Of a DNA stretch of 53,566 nucleotides, positions 6,590 through 14,584 are shown one piece after another. Each line of letters starts with the position of its first letter. Position 1 is the first letter of the stretch. The stretch is taken from contig JAFZQK010000002.1 of the NCBI GenBank assembly GCA_017620455.1, positions 1 to 53,566 on the forward strand, written 5' to 3'. Source of the DNA: Clostridia bacterium (GTDB taxonomy: Bacteria; Bacillota_A; Clostridia; Christensenellales; Aristaeellaceae). The notes under the pieces were generated by a model. The model saw only the letters and a program-made list of their open reading frames with translations. It searched no databases and was not told the DNA's origin. The translations under genes were made by a program, and so were the position numbers.

Positions 6590-8932
6590 TTACACCCGCC
6601 AGATCTCCTTCGCGTACTGCCGGATGGTGCGGTCGGAGGAGAATTTGCCGGCATGGGCCACGTTTTCCAGGCACTTGCGGGCAAAGCCGTCCGGATCCGC
6701 GGCGTAATCCCGGTTCGCGGTCAGCTTGGCGTCCAGATAGCTGCGGAAATCGTACAGCACGAAATAATGGTCCGGCTTATGCCAGGAAGCCTCGGCCAGG
6801 ATGGCGCCGTACAGCTCCTTGAACGCGCCGTCCTCATCCCGGAAAGTGCCGTCCACCAGCGCGTCCAGCGCGCGGGCGATCTGCGGGTCCTGCTTGTAGA
6901 TGGCCCGGGGATCGTAGGTATCCCGGATGGCGTTCAGTTCTTCCACCGTGGCGCCGAAAATGTAGTTGTTTTCCCGGCCCGCCTGCTCCACGATCTCCAC
7001 GTTGGCCCCGTCGTAGGTGCCCAGGGTCACCGCGCCGTTGAGCATGAATTTCATGTTGCCGGTGCCGCTGGCCTCGGTGCCCGCGGGCGAGATCTGCTCG
7101 CTGATGTCCGCGGCGGGGATGATTTTCTCCGCCCATGAGCAGTTATAATTCTGCACGAACACCACCTTCAGCTTTTCGCAGGTGTCGGGGTCTTCGTTCA
7201 CCATGCCGGCGATACGGTTGATCAGGCGGATGACGGCCTTGGCCCGGTCGTAGCCCGGGGCGGCCTTGGCGCCGAAAATGAAGGCGGTGGGGGTGAAATC
7301 GCGGATGCTGCCGTCCTTGAGCCCATGATAGATCGCCAGAATGCTCAGGGCGTTCATGAACTGCCGCTTGTATTCGTGCAGCCGCTTCACCTGCACGTCG
7401 AAGATCATATCGGGGCTCAGCTTCACGCCCTCGCGCTTTTCGATCTCCCGGCAGAGCTGTTCCTTCTTTTCCCGCTTCACCTGCCGGAATTCCCGGATCA
7501 TCCCATCGTCGATCATGGGAGACAGCTTCTCCAGCTCGTCCAGCGCGGTGAGGAAGCCGTTCCCGATCCGCTTTCCGATCAACGCGCACAGTTCCGGATC
7601 GCACAGGCCCAGCCAGCGGCGCTGGGTGATGCCGTTGGTCTTGTTCTGGAACCGGTCCGGATACACCTGATACCAGTCGGCGAACAGATCGTCCTTCAGG
7701 ATCCCGCTGTGCAATTCCGCCACGCCGTTGGTGGCGAAGGTGGCGTACACCGCCAGCTGCGCCATGTGCACCCGGGGCCCTTCGATGATGCAGCGGGCGG
7801 GCAGGACCGGCAGGTTCCGCCCCTTCATTTCCGCCCTGAACCGGCCGTCGATCTTCCGCATCACCGCCACGATCCCGGGGCAGACGGAGCCCAGCAGCCC
7901 CAGATCCCATTTTTCCAGGGCTTCCTGCATCACGGTATGGTTGGTGTAGGCGAAGGTCTGCTGGGCGATGCGGAAGGCGTCCTCGAAGGCCACGCCGTCC
8001 TTTTCCAACAGACGGATCAGCTCGGGCACGGCCATGACGGGATGGGTGTCATTGAGCTGCACGGCGTGCTCCTGGGCAAAGAAGGAATAATCATCGCCGT
8101 GGCGCTTTTTGTACGCCCGCAGGATATCCTGCATGGTGGCGCTGACCAGCACGTACTGCTGCTTCACCCGCAGCTGCTTGCCCTCCCGCTTGCTGTCGTT
8201 GGGGTAAAGCACCTTGACGATGTCCTCCGCCTTGTTCTTGTCCGCGGCGGCTTCCTGGTATTTCTGCTGATTGAACAGGGGAAAATCGAACTCATGCAGG
8301 CTTTCGGTCTGCCACAGGCGCAGCGTGCCCACGTTCTTCGCCCCGTAGCCCACCACCGGCATATCGTAAGGCACCGCCAGCACGCTGCCCGTTTTCATTT
8401 CCACCACCACGGCTTCGCTGAGCCGCCGGATGGACCAGGGATCGCCGAAGCGGGACCAGTCGTCCGGCTCCTCGTGCTGGCAGCCGTCCACGAAGCTCTG
8501 CTTGAACAGCCCGTAGCGGTAGCGCAGCCCGTAGCCCGTCAGGGGGATATCGTGGGTAACGGCGCTGTCCAGGAAGCAGGCGGCCAGGCGGCCCAGGCCG
8601 CCGTTGCCGAAGGCGTCGTCCTCGATATCCTCCAGAGAAGCGATGTCCACGCCCCGGTCTTTGAGAAGGGCTTTCACATCCTCCAGCAGCCCCATGCAGT
8701 ACAGATTGTTGTATACCAGCCGCCCCACCAGGTATTCGGCGGAAATATAATACGCCTGCCGCTTCCCTTCGCGCTGGGCTTCTTTTTTTGTCCACACGGG
8801 AGCCAGGGCCTCCATGGCGGCGGCGGAAACCGCGTTATGCAGCTGCGGGGCGTCCGCGTTTTCCAGGGAGGTGTGATCCCGGGTCAGCAAAATCGCCTCG
8901 GCCCGGGAAATCAGTTCCTTGGCGTTCATCAT
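6590..8932 (-). CDS. glgP: Glycogen/maltodextrin phosphorylase
   Basis: Pyridoxal-phosphate enzyme that releases glucose-1-phosphate from alpha-1,4-glucans. 780 residues, slightly short but complete. Visible signatures: EDDAFGNGGLGRLAACFLDS in the N-terminal half, NDTHPVMAVPELIR, WHKPDHYFVLYDF, and the PLP segment EASGTGNMKFMLNGA whose Lys forms the Schiff base. The start is the first of two adjacent ATGs one base after the malQ stop, so translation is coupled. With malQ it forms a two-gene glucan breakdown operon: MalQ disproportionates short maltodextrins and GlgP phosphorolyses the products. The start could be one codon later. Confidence 0.96.
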   Translation of the reverse strand: MMNAKELISRAEAILLTRDHTSLENADAPQLHNAVSAAAMEALAPVWTKKEAQREGKRQAYYISAEYLVGRLVYNNLYCMGLLEDVKALLKDRGVDIASLEDIEDDAFGNGGLGRLAACFLDSAVTHDIPLTGYGLRYRYGLFKQSFVDGCQHEEPDDWSRFGDPWSIRRLSEAVVVEMKTGSVLAVPYDMPVVGYGAKNVGTLRLWQTESLHEFDFPLFNQQKYQEAAADKNKAEDIVKVLYPNDSKREGKQLRVKQQYVLVSATMQDILRAYKKRHGDDYSFFAQEHAVQLNDTHPVMAVPELIRLLEKDGVAFEDAFRIAQQTFAYTNHTVMQEALEKWDLGLLGSVCPGIVAVMRKIDGRFRAEMKGRNLPVLPARCIIEGPRVHMAQLAVYATFATNGVAELHSGILKDDLFADWYQVYPDRFQNKTNGITQRRWLGLCDPELCALIGKRIGNGFLTALDELEKLSPMIDDGMIREFRQVKREKKEQLCREIEKREGVKLSPDMIFDVQVKRLHEYKRQFMNALSILAIYHGLKDGSIRDFTPTAFIFGAKAAPGYDRAKAVIRLINRIAGMVNEDPDTCEKLKVVFVQNYNCSWAEKIIPAADISEQISPAGTEASGTGNMKFMLNGAVTLGTYDGANVEIVEQAGRENNYIFGATVEELNAIRDTYDPRAIYKQDPQIARALDALVDGTFRDEDGAFKELYGAILAEASWHKPDHYFVLYDFRSYLDAKLTANRDYAADPDGFARKCLENVAHAGKFSSDRTIRQYAKEIWRV

Positions 8933-8933
8933 A

Positions 8934-10412
8934 TCATGCGTTCCTCCTGTTTGCTTCCTCATTCAGCTTTTTCAGCCGGGCGGCGATCCCGGGGGTGGCC
9001 GCGCCGGGCTTCATGCGCCATTGCCAGTTGTCCCCCATGATGCCCGGGTGGTTCATGGTGGCGAAGGCCCCCAGCTCCAGCACGTCCTGCATGGGCACCA
9101 CGGCGATGCGGGCGCGGCTCTTGAGCACGCACCCGATCAGCGCCCAGACGGCGTCCTCTTTCCTGTCGAAGCCCACCACCTTCATGGCCAGCTTCATTTC
9201 CTCCTCCGGCGCTCCCTCCGCCCAGGCGAGGGTGGTCTGGTTGTCGTGGGTGCCGGTATAATACGCGGTGTTCTCCGGGATGTTGGCGGGCAGATGGATG
9301 TTCTTTTCATCCCCGCCGAAGGCGAAGGTGAGCACCTTCATGCCCGGATAGCCGGTAAAGGCGATCAGATCCCGCACCCGATCGTTCACCTCGCCCAGGT
9401 CCTCCGCCACGATGTCCATGCCGGGAATGGCTTTCTTCAGCTTTTTGAACAGGGCTTTCCCCGGGCCGATCACCCATTTGCCGCTGCGGGCGTTGGGCGC
9501 GCCGTGGGGCACGGAATAATAGTTGGCGAAGCCGATGAAATGGTCCACCCGCACGATATCGTACATTTTGTGCATGTGCTCCATGCGCTTCACCCACCAG
9601 TCGTACCCCCGCAGGCGCAGGTACGTCCAGCGGTACAGGGGATTGCCCCACAGCTGGCCGTCGGCGCAGAAATAATCCGGCGGCACCCCCGCCACCCGCT
9701 TGGGCACCCGGTTGCGGTCCAGCTGGAATACGTCGGGATGGGTCCAGGTATCGGCGCTGTCCTCCGCCACGTAAATGGGCATATCGCCAAAGAGCAGGAT
9801 GCCCAGATCGTTGCAGTATTTTTTCAGCGCCTGCCACTGCACGGAAAAAATATATTGGCACCAGACCTGGAAGCGCACCTCTTCGTCCAGCTTTCCCTCG
9901 TAATCCGCCAGCGTTTTGAGCTTCCTGTTCTTCGCCCCCCGATCCGGCCACTGAGTCCACATGCTGCCGCCGAAGTGGTTTTTCAGCGCGGTGAACAGGG
10001 CGAAATCCTCCACCCAGTCGTTTTCGGCAACGAATTTTTCAATTTCCGGCTTCAGCTTTTCCTCGCTCTGCTCAAAGCAGCGGCGCAGCAAGCGCATTTT
10101 CCCGCCGCGCACCGCCTCGTAATCGATCTGCTCGTCGCTGACGGGTATATACCGCATTTCCCCCGTCAGGTCCGCCAGCCCTTCCTCCTCCAGCTTTTCC
10201 ACGGAGATCAGCAAGGGGTTGCCGGCGTACACGCTGGTGGACTGATAAGGCGATTCGCCGTACCCTGTGGGGCCCATGGGCAGCACCTGCCAGATGCCCA
10301 TGCCGCTGGCATGCAGGAAATCCGCAAATTCAAAGGCTTCCTTCCCCAGGCTGCCGATCCCGTCGGGGCCCGGCAGGGAAGAAATATGCATCAGAATACC
10401 GCTCTGCCGCAT
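8934..10412 (-). CDS. malQ: 4-alpha-glucanotransferase (amylomaltase)
   Basis: GH77 enzyme that transfers maltosyl or longer glucan units between alpha-glucans, making substrates for the downstream phosphorylase. 492 residues. Family features: the opening SGILMHISSLPGPDGIGSLG, GPTGYGESPYQ, RVDHFIGFANYY with the nucleophile Asp, DIVAEDLGEV with the acid/base Glu, and GTHDNQTT with the transition-state Asp. The ATG at 10412 has AAGGAGAGG upstream. It is the first gene of the malQ-glgP operon, behind a good promoter. Confidence 0.97.
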   Translation of the reverse strand: MRQSGILMHISSLPGPDGIGSLGKEAFEFADFLHASGMGIWQVLPMGPTGYGESPYQSTSVYAGNPLLISVEKLEEEGLADLTGEMRYIPVSDEQIDYEAVRGGKMRLLRRCFEQSEEKLKPEIEKFVAENDWVEDFALFTALKNHFGGSMWTQWPDRGAKNRKLKTLADYEGKLDEEVRFQVWCQYIFSVQWQALKKYCNDLGILLFGDMPIYVAEDSADTWTHPDVFQLDRNRVPKRVAGVPPDYFCADGQLWGNPLYRWTYLRLRGYDWWVKRMEHMHKMYDIVRVDHFIGFANYYSVPHGAPNARSGKWVIGPGKALFKKLKKAIPGMDIVAEDLGEVNDRVRDLIAFTGYPGMKVLTFAFGGDEKNIHLPANIPENTAYYTGTHDNQTTLAWAEGAPEEEMKLAMKVVGFDRKEDAVWALIGCVLKSRARIAVVPMQDVLELGAFATMNHPGIMGDNWQWRMKPGAATPGIAARLKKLNEEANRRNA

Positions 10413-10444
10413 GGCATCCTCTCCTTCTGTTGTTTTTCCAATAT

Positions 10445-10474
10445 ATTTTACCATTTTCGGGGCGCGCCTGTCAA
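10445..10474 (-). promoter_or_regulatory. Promoter of malQ-glgP
   Basis: Minus strand TTGACA, 18 bases, TAAAAT, ending 32 bases before the malQ start. Confidence 0.8.
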
Positions 10475-10495
10475 CCGTTTTGCCCCTGCGCGAGC

Positions 10496-10524
10496 AAAAA
10501 AAACGGCGGCGCAGCGCACCGCCG
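10496..10524 (-). terminator. Terminator of sigG
   Basis: Minus strand ACGGCGG, 9-base loop, CCGCCGT, then eight T residues, about 20 bases after the sigG stop. Confidence 0.92.
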
Positions 10525-10544
10525 TTTTCGCATGGATTTTTCGC

Positions 10545-11327
10545 TTATTGCACGCTGACATATTTGCGCATATGCAGCAGCGCGTTCTTTTCCAGCCTGG
10601 ATACCTGCGCCTGGGAAATGCCGATCTCCCCCGCCACCTCCATCTGGGTCCTCCCCTCGAAGAAACGCAGGCGCAGGATCTTCTTTTCCCGGTCGTTCAG
10701 CTTGCGCATGGCCTCCTTGATGGCGATTTTCTCCAGCCACTGTTCGTCCCTGTGCCGGTCGTCCTTCACCTGATCCATGATATAGATGGCGTCGCCGCCG
10801 TCGTTGTATACCGGCTCGAACAGGGAGATGGGGTCCTGAATGGCCTCCAGGGCGAACACCACGTCCTCCCGGGGCAGATCCAGCTCCTGGGCCATTTCCT
10901 CCACCGTGGGCTCCCGGTTCAGCCGGACCACCAGCCGGTCCCGGGCCTGCAGCGCCCGGTAGGCCGTATCCCGCAGGGAGCGGCTGACCCGGATGGGGTT
11001 ATTGTCCCGAAGATACCTGCGGATCTCCCCGATGATCATGGGCACCGCATAGGTGGAAAACTTCACGTTCTGGCTCACGTCGAAATTGTCCAGCGCTTTG
11101 ATCAGGCCGATGCAGCCCACCTGAAACAGGTCGTCCGCGTTCTCCCCCCGGTTGTTGAAGCGCTGCACCACGCTGAGCACCAATCGCAGATTCCCCCGGA
11201 TGAATTCTTCTCTCGCCGCGCGGTCGCCGCCGTGCACCAGCGGGAACAGTTCGCGCATGCGTTCATTGGTGAGTACGGGCAGCGTCGCGGTATCCACGCC
11301 GCAGATCTCCACTTTGCCTGTCGCCAT
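10545..11327 (-). CDS. sigG: RNA polymerase sporulation sigma factor SigG
   Basis: Forespore-specific late sigma factor of endospore formers, 260 residues, full length. The N-terminus MATGKVEICGVDT is specific to SigG. Region 2 reads NLRLVLSVVQRFNNRGENADDLFQVGCIGL and FDVSQNVKFSTYAVPMIIGEIRRYLRDNNPIRVSRSLRD; region 4 ends MEVAGEIGISQAQVSRLEKNALLHM. The start at 11327 follows GGAGGTGGCAGT. Immediately upstream is a match to the sigma-G promoter consensus, which implies autoregulation. The usual neighbours spoIIGA and sigE are not here. It is flanked by its own terminator, so it is a single-gene unit. Confidence 0.97.
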   Translation of the reverse strand: MATGKVEICGVDTATLPVLTNERMRELFPLVHGGDRAAREEFIRGNLRLVLSVVQRFNNRGENADDLFQVGCIGLIKALDNFDVSQNVKFSTYAVPMIIGEIRRYLRDNNPIRVSRSLRDTAYRALQARDRLVVRLNREPTVEEMAQELDLPREDVVFALEAIQDPISLFEPVYNDGGDAIYIMDQVKDDRHRDEQWLEKIAIKEAMRKLNDREKKILRLRFFEGRTQMEVAGEIGISQAQVSRLEKNALLHMRKYVSVQ

Positions 11328-11347
11328 ACTGCCACCTCCGTCAAAAG

Positions 11348-11378
11348 CAGTATGGCACCGCAAAGATGGGCTTATGCA
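11348..11378 (-). promoter_or_regulatory. Sigma-G/sigma-F-type promoter of sigG
   Basis: Minus strand TGCATA, 18 bases, CATACTG. This matches the forespore sigma-G pattern (TGAATA, 17-18, CATACTA) at 11 of 13 positions. It gives a very short leader before the sigG ribosome binding site. Confidence 0.7.
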
Positions 11379-11443
11379 GCGCCCGTGGGCGAAACTTTTT
11401 GTGAAAAAGCGCGTTTGCTGCCGTTTCCCCGGCAAAAAACAGG

Positions 11444-11472
11444 TTTACAATCCGGCGGAAACGATATATGAT
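11444..11472 (+). promoter_or_regulatory. Promoter of the antiporter gene
   Basis: TTTACA, 17 bases, TATGAT; about 90 bases upstream of the start codon. Confidence 0.65.
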
Positions 11473-11563
11473 AAAGCGTAAGCAAACCTATACGCGCCCC
11501 GCCGCCGCAGGCTTCCTTTGGCCCCGGCGGGCATGCGATTTTCATAAGAAGGAGGGGAAAGCC

Positions 11564-12850
11564 ATGGCGGAATGGATGAGCGCCCTGAACCCGGAAGCGT
11601 CTGCGCTTCTGTCCCTGGCGGTGATCCTGCTGCTGGGCTTTTTATCCACCCGCCTGACCAAGCGCCTGGGGCTGCCCTACGTCAGCGGCTATATCATTTC
11701 CGGCATCCTCATCGGGCCGCATCTGCTGGGGGTGATCCCCCAGCACGTGGTGGACCGGATGAGCTTCGTCAGCGACGTAGCCCTGGCCTTCATCGCCTTC
11801 GGCGTGGGCCGCTTCATCAAAAAGGAAACGCTCCGGGCCACCGGCCGGTCCGTGCTGATCGTGACGCTGCTGGAAACGCTGCTGGCAGGCGTTCTGGTGA
11901 CCGCGGCCATGGCGGGCATCTTCCGCCTGGACTGGCGCCTGTCGCTGCTGCTGGGCGCCATCGCCACCGCCACCGCCCCGGCCAGCACCATGATGACCAT
12001 CAATCAGTATAAAGCCAAAGGCGGCTTCGTAAACGTGCTGCTGCAGGTGATCGCCCTGGATAACGTGGTGTGCCTGCTGGTTTTTTCCCTGGTGTCCGCC
12101 TGGGTTTCCGCCGGGGAGCAGGGCGGGGCCACCTTTTCGGGCCTGGCGCTGCCGGTGCTGTTTAACCTGGGCGTCATGGGCCTGGGCACCCTATTCGGGC
12201 TGCTGCTGGGCCGGATGCTGCCCCCCAGCCGCACCCGGGACAACCGCCTCATCCTCGCCATCGCCATGCTGCTGGGCCTGGCGGGCATCTGCGCGGCGCT
12301 GAACGTATCTCCCCTGCTGGCCTGCATGGCGTTCGGGGCGGTATTCATCAACACCACCGGCGATAAAAAGCTCTTCAAGCAGCTGAACCGCTTCACGCCC
12401 CCGGTGATGATCCTGTTTTTTATGGCGTCGGGCATGAAGCTGGATCTCTCCGTGCTTCCCGCCATCGGGCTTGCGGGCTTCGGGTTTTTCCTGCTCCGCA
12501 TTCTGGGCAAATACCTGGGGGCTTATCTGGGCTGCGTGCTGACGCGTCTGCCCGCCGGCACCCGGCGGTATCTGGGCGCCGCTTTGGTGCCCCAGGCGGG
12601 GGTAGCCATCGGGCTGGCGTACCTGGCGGAGCGCATCCTGCCGCCGGACATCGGCTCCCTGCTGATCACCGTCATCCTGGCCACCTCCGTGCTTTACGAG
12701 CTCATCGGGCCGGCCAGCGCAAAGATGGCCCTGATCCGCTCCGGCGCCATCCGCCGGGAGGACATGTCTTCTCCCCAGCCCCGGCCCGAGCCCCTGGAAA
12801 CCCCGCCCCCGCTCCGGGACGACGGCGAAACGCAGGAAAACGAAGCATAA
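11564..12850 (+). CDS. Cation:proton antiporter, CPA2/Kef-like membrane domain
   Basis: 428-residue inner-membrane protein with about twelve hydrophobic segments, probably exchanging Na+ or K+ for protons. The opening ASALLSLAVILLLGFLSTRLTKRLGLPYVSGYIISGILIGPHLLG is typical of the Na_H_Exchanger domain, and the core contains IATATAPASTMMTINQYKAKG and DNVVCLLVFSL. It lacks the C-terminal RCK/TrkA-N domains of KefB/C and ends in a short Pro/Glu-rich cytoplasmic tail. The start at 11564 has AAGGAGGGG; the preceding in-frame sequence is not membrane-like. Ion specificity cannot be read from the sequence. It is divergent from sigG. Confidence 0.9.
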   Translation: MAEWMSALNPEASALLSLAVILLLGFLSTRLTKRLGLPYVSGYIISGILIGPHLLGVIPQHVVDRMSFVSDVALAFIAFGVGRFIKKETLRATGRSVLIVTLLETLLAGVLVTAAMAGIFRLDWRLSLLLGAIATATAPASTMMTINQYKAKGGFVNVLLQVIALDNVVCLLVFSLVSAWVSAGEQGGATFSGLALPVLFNLGVMGLGTLFGLLLGRMLPPSRTRDNRLILAIAMLLGLAGICAALNVSPLLACMAFGAVFINTTGDKKLFKQLNRFTPPVMILFFMASGMKLDLSVLPAIGLAGFGFFLLRILGKYLGAYLGCVLTRLPAGTRRYLGAALVPQAGVAIGLAYLAERILPPDIGSLLITVILATSVLYELIGPASAKMALIRSGAIRREDMSSPQPRPEPLETPPPLRDDGETQENEA

Positions 12851-12901
12851 AGAAAAAGGGGCTGCGGCCCCGGTCATATTCATTGAGCGATAAAATATAA
12901 C

Positions 12902-12947
12902 AGGACGCAATTTTACCGGTACGGTGTATCATTGCGTCCTTGTTTTC
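12902..12947 (+). terminator. Probable terminator of the antiporter gene
   Basis: 10-bp stem AGGACGCAAT / ATTGCGTCCT with a 19-base loop, which itself contains ACCGGTACGGT, then TGTTTTC. A second hairpin at 12857-12870 (GGGGC, TGCG, GCCCC) has its T-run on the minus strand. Confidence 0.6.
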
Positions 12948-12968
12948 TATTCTTCCCCATGTTATGAT
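12940..12968 (+). promoter_or_regulatory. Possible promoter of the GNAT gene
   Basis: TTGTTT, 17 bases, TATGAT. The -35 is weak and overlaps the terminator tail. A palindrome follows immediately (12975-12992). Confidence 0.45.
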
Positions 12969-12974
12969 TATAGT

Positions 12975-13014
12975 GACAAATCGGGATTTGTCGGGATATT
13001 GCCAAAATCGGGAT
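12975..13014 (+). repeat. Palindrome and three TCGGGAT repeats before the GNAT gene
   Basis: GACAAATC-GG-GATTTGTC is a perfect 8-bp inverted repeat just after the putative -10. TCGGGAT recurs at 12981, 12991 and 13008. This could be a repressor operator or a leader hairpin; neither is recognised. Confidence 0.6.
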
Positions 13015-13030
13015 TCTCGGAGGTATTACA

Positions 13031-13540
13031 ATGGATAACACAAACTGCGAGCTCAAAAATAAGGGCCTTCACTTAGTGAAGACAGACAAAGAGAACTTTT
13101 GGACGCTGATGGACCTTAGAGTCGCAAAAGGCCAGGAGAACTTCGTGGCCTCGAACGCAGTCAGCCTGGCGCAGGCATATGATACCTTGGCCGACGGCAA
13201 ATTTGTACAGGCCTTTGGCATCTGGGATGGTGATACTCCCGTTGGTTTCGCCATGATCGGTCATAATTCCGAAGAATACGAAAAAATGCCTGAGGCTTAT
13301 AGGCATTACTGTCTGTGGCGGTTCATGATCGATCAGCGATATCAAAAGCGCGGCTACGGCAGGGATGCACTTAAGCTCCTGCTGGACTACATCCGCAGCT
13401 TTCCTGACGGAGAGGATACGCTTTGGAGCACTTCCTGGGAAGCCGAAAATGAGGTTGCTGCGAAGCTGTATCACGATTTCGGTTTTATAGAAAACGGCGA
13501 GATGGATGGAGACGAGATCGTTGCCGTTTTGGAACTCTAA
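13031..13540 (+). CDS. GNAT family N-acetyltransferase, spermine/spermidine acetyltransferase-like
   Basis: 169-residue cytoplasmic acetyltransferase. The acetyl-CoA loop is RYQKRGYGRDALKLLL at about residues 104-119, followed by the C-terminal strand pattern LYHDFGFIENGEMDGDEIVAVLEL. The spacing and the segments ENFVASNAVSLAQAY and PVGFAMIG resemble BltD/PaiA-like polyamine acetyltransferases of Firmicutes; the substrate assignment is inference. RBS GGAGG lies seven bases before the ATG. Base composition is visibly more AT-rich than both neighbours, with codons such as AAA, AAT and GAT where they use AAG, AAC and GAC, which suggests recent acquisition. It stands alone between two terminators. 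Confidence 0.85.
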   Translation: MDNTNCELKNKGLHLVKTDKENFWTLMDLRVAKGQENFVASNAVSLAQAYDTLADGKFVQAFGIWDGDTPVGFAMIGHNSEEYEKMPEAYRHYCLWRFMIDQRYQKRGYGRDALKLLLDYIRSFPDGEDTLWSTSWEAENEVAAKLYHDFGFIENGEMDGDEIVAVLEL

Positions 13541-13669
13541 AACAGCTCGCCAAATTCCGGTTTATCGCTTTCTGAACGCGGCCCCTCCAATCCACCCCGG
13601 GGGTTTCTTTTTTCCCGGTATTCATTGTTGCTCATTTTTCTATAGGAACCAATATCCCTGCAAACAAAG

Positions 13670-13707
13670 AGGATGTTGCAGATCGGCTTCTGCAACATCC
13701 CCTTTTT
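13670..13707. terminator. Bidirectional terminator between GNAT and metQ
   Basis: 11-bp stem GGATGTTGCAG / CTGCAACATCC with 8-base loop. It is followed by CCTTTTT on plus and TCTTTGTTT on minus, between convergent genes. Confidence 0.9.
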
Positions 13708-13719
13708 ATTCCAGAGAAA

Positions 13720-14553
13720 TTACTTGACTTCAAACACGGGCGTAAAGCCGCTGTTCACGATCAGATCGTACACCTTCTGGGTGTATACGACTTTTTCCAG
13801 CGCCTTGACGAAATCCGCTTTCTCGTTTTCGGGCTTTACGGCGAACACGTTCACATAGGCTTTGGCGGCCTGGCTGCCGGGCTGCTCATAGTAAACAGCG
13901 TCCTTGTTGGGATTCAGGTTCACCAGGGAGGCGTTGTTGCCGTTGATGACCACGAAAGCCGCGTCGTCCCGCATGCCGGGGGCCAGCTCGGCGTTCACGT
14001 CCACGAACACCAGGTTCTTGGGATTGATCACGTCGTTCTTGGTGACGATGCTGGTCAGGGTGGTGCCTTCCGGCAGCTCGATCAGCCCGGCGTCGGCCAG
14101 CAGGATGAAAGCGCGGGTCATGTTGGTGGGATCGTTGGGCACCACGATCTTGTCGCCCTCGGCGATCTCCGCCAGATCCTTCTTGGTGCCGGCATAGAGG
14201 CCCAGGGGTTCAAAGTGGGTGGGCACCACGTACACCAGCTTATCCTTTTCCGCGGCGGTTTCGTTATACTGCTGCAGGTAAGGGATATGCTGGAAGAAAT
14301 TGGCCATGGTGTCGCCGGCGGCGGTGGAGGGGTTCTCCGCCACATAGTCGGTCACTTCGGTGAGCTTGAGATCATAGCCTTCCTTGGCCAGATCATCCTT
14401 CACCAGCTTGAGGATCTCGGCATGGGGATTGGGGGTGGCGATGATGGTCAGCTCATTGGCCTTTTTGCCGCCGAACACGCCGGCAAAGTACAGCACCGCC
14501 AATACCGCGATCACCAGCACCAGAGCGATCAACAGGGTCTTTTTGGATTTCAT
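13720..14553 (-). CDS. metQ: Methionine ABC transporter substrate-binding protein, MetQ/NlpA family
   Basis: Extracytoplasmic binding component for methionine, 277 residues. After an N-terminal hydrophobic segment (residues 6-24) the mature domain begins ANELTIIATPNPHAEILKLVKDDL, followed by PYLQQYNE and VVPTHFEPLGLYAGTKKDLAEI and the NDPTNMTRAFILLADAGLI ligand loop, all typical of NlpA lipoproteins. There is no cysteine anywhere in the protein, so the usual lipobox is absent and it is probably held by an uncleaved signal anchor or released. The start MKSKK at 14553 has AAAGGAG. It is the last gene of metNIQ, 31 bases after metI. Confidence 0.95.
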   Translation of the reverse strand: MKSKKTLLIALVLVIAVLAVLYFAGVFGGKKANELTIIATPNPHAEILKLVKDDLAKEGYDLKLTEVTDYVAENPSTAAGDTMANFFQHIPYLQQYNETAAEKDKLVYVVPTHFEPLGLYAGTKKDLAEIAEGDKIVVPNDPTNMTRAFILLADAGLIELPEGTTLTSIVTKNDVINPKNLVFVDVNAELAPGMRDDAAFVVINGNNASLVNLNPNKDAVYYEQPGSQAAKAYVNVFAVKPENEKADFVKALEKVVYTQKVYDLIVNSGFTPVFEVK

Positions 14554-14584
14554 GATTGTTTCTCCTTTCCGAATTTTCGCTTGA

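Noticed and set aside
8919..11471. 850-residue open frame on the plus strand opposite malQ and sigG
   Set aside because: It is antisense to two clearly recognised genes, rich in His, Pro, Gly and Ala, and arises from high GC at codon third positions.
12857..12876. Hairpin GGGGC-TGCG-GCCCC as terminator of the antiporter gene
   Set aside because: The T-run is on the minus strand, where no gene ends; the hairpin at 12902-12947 fits better.
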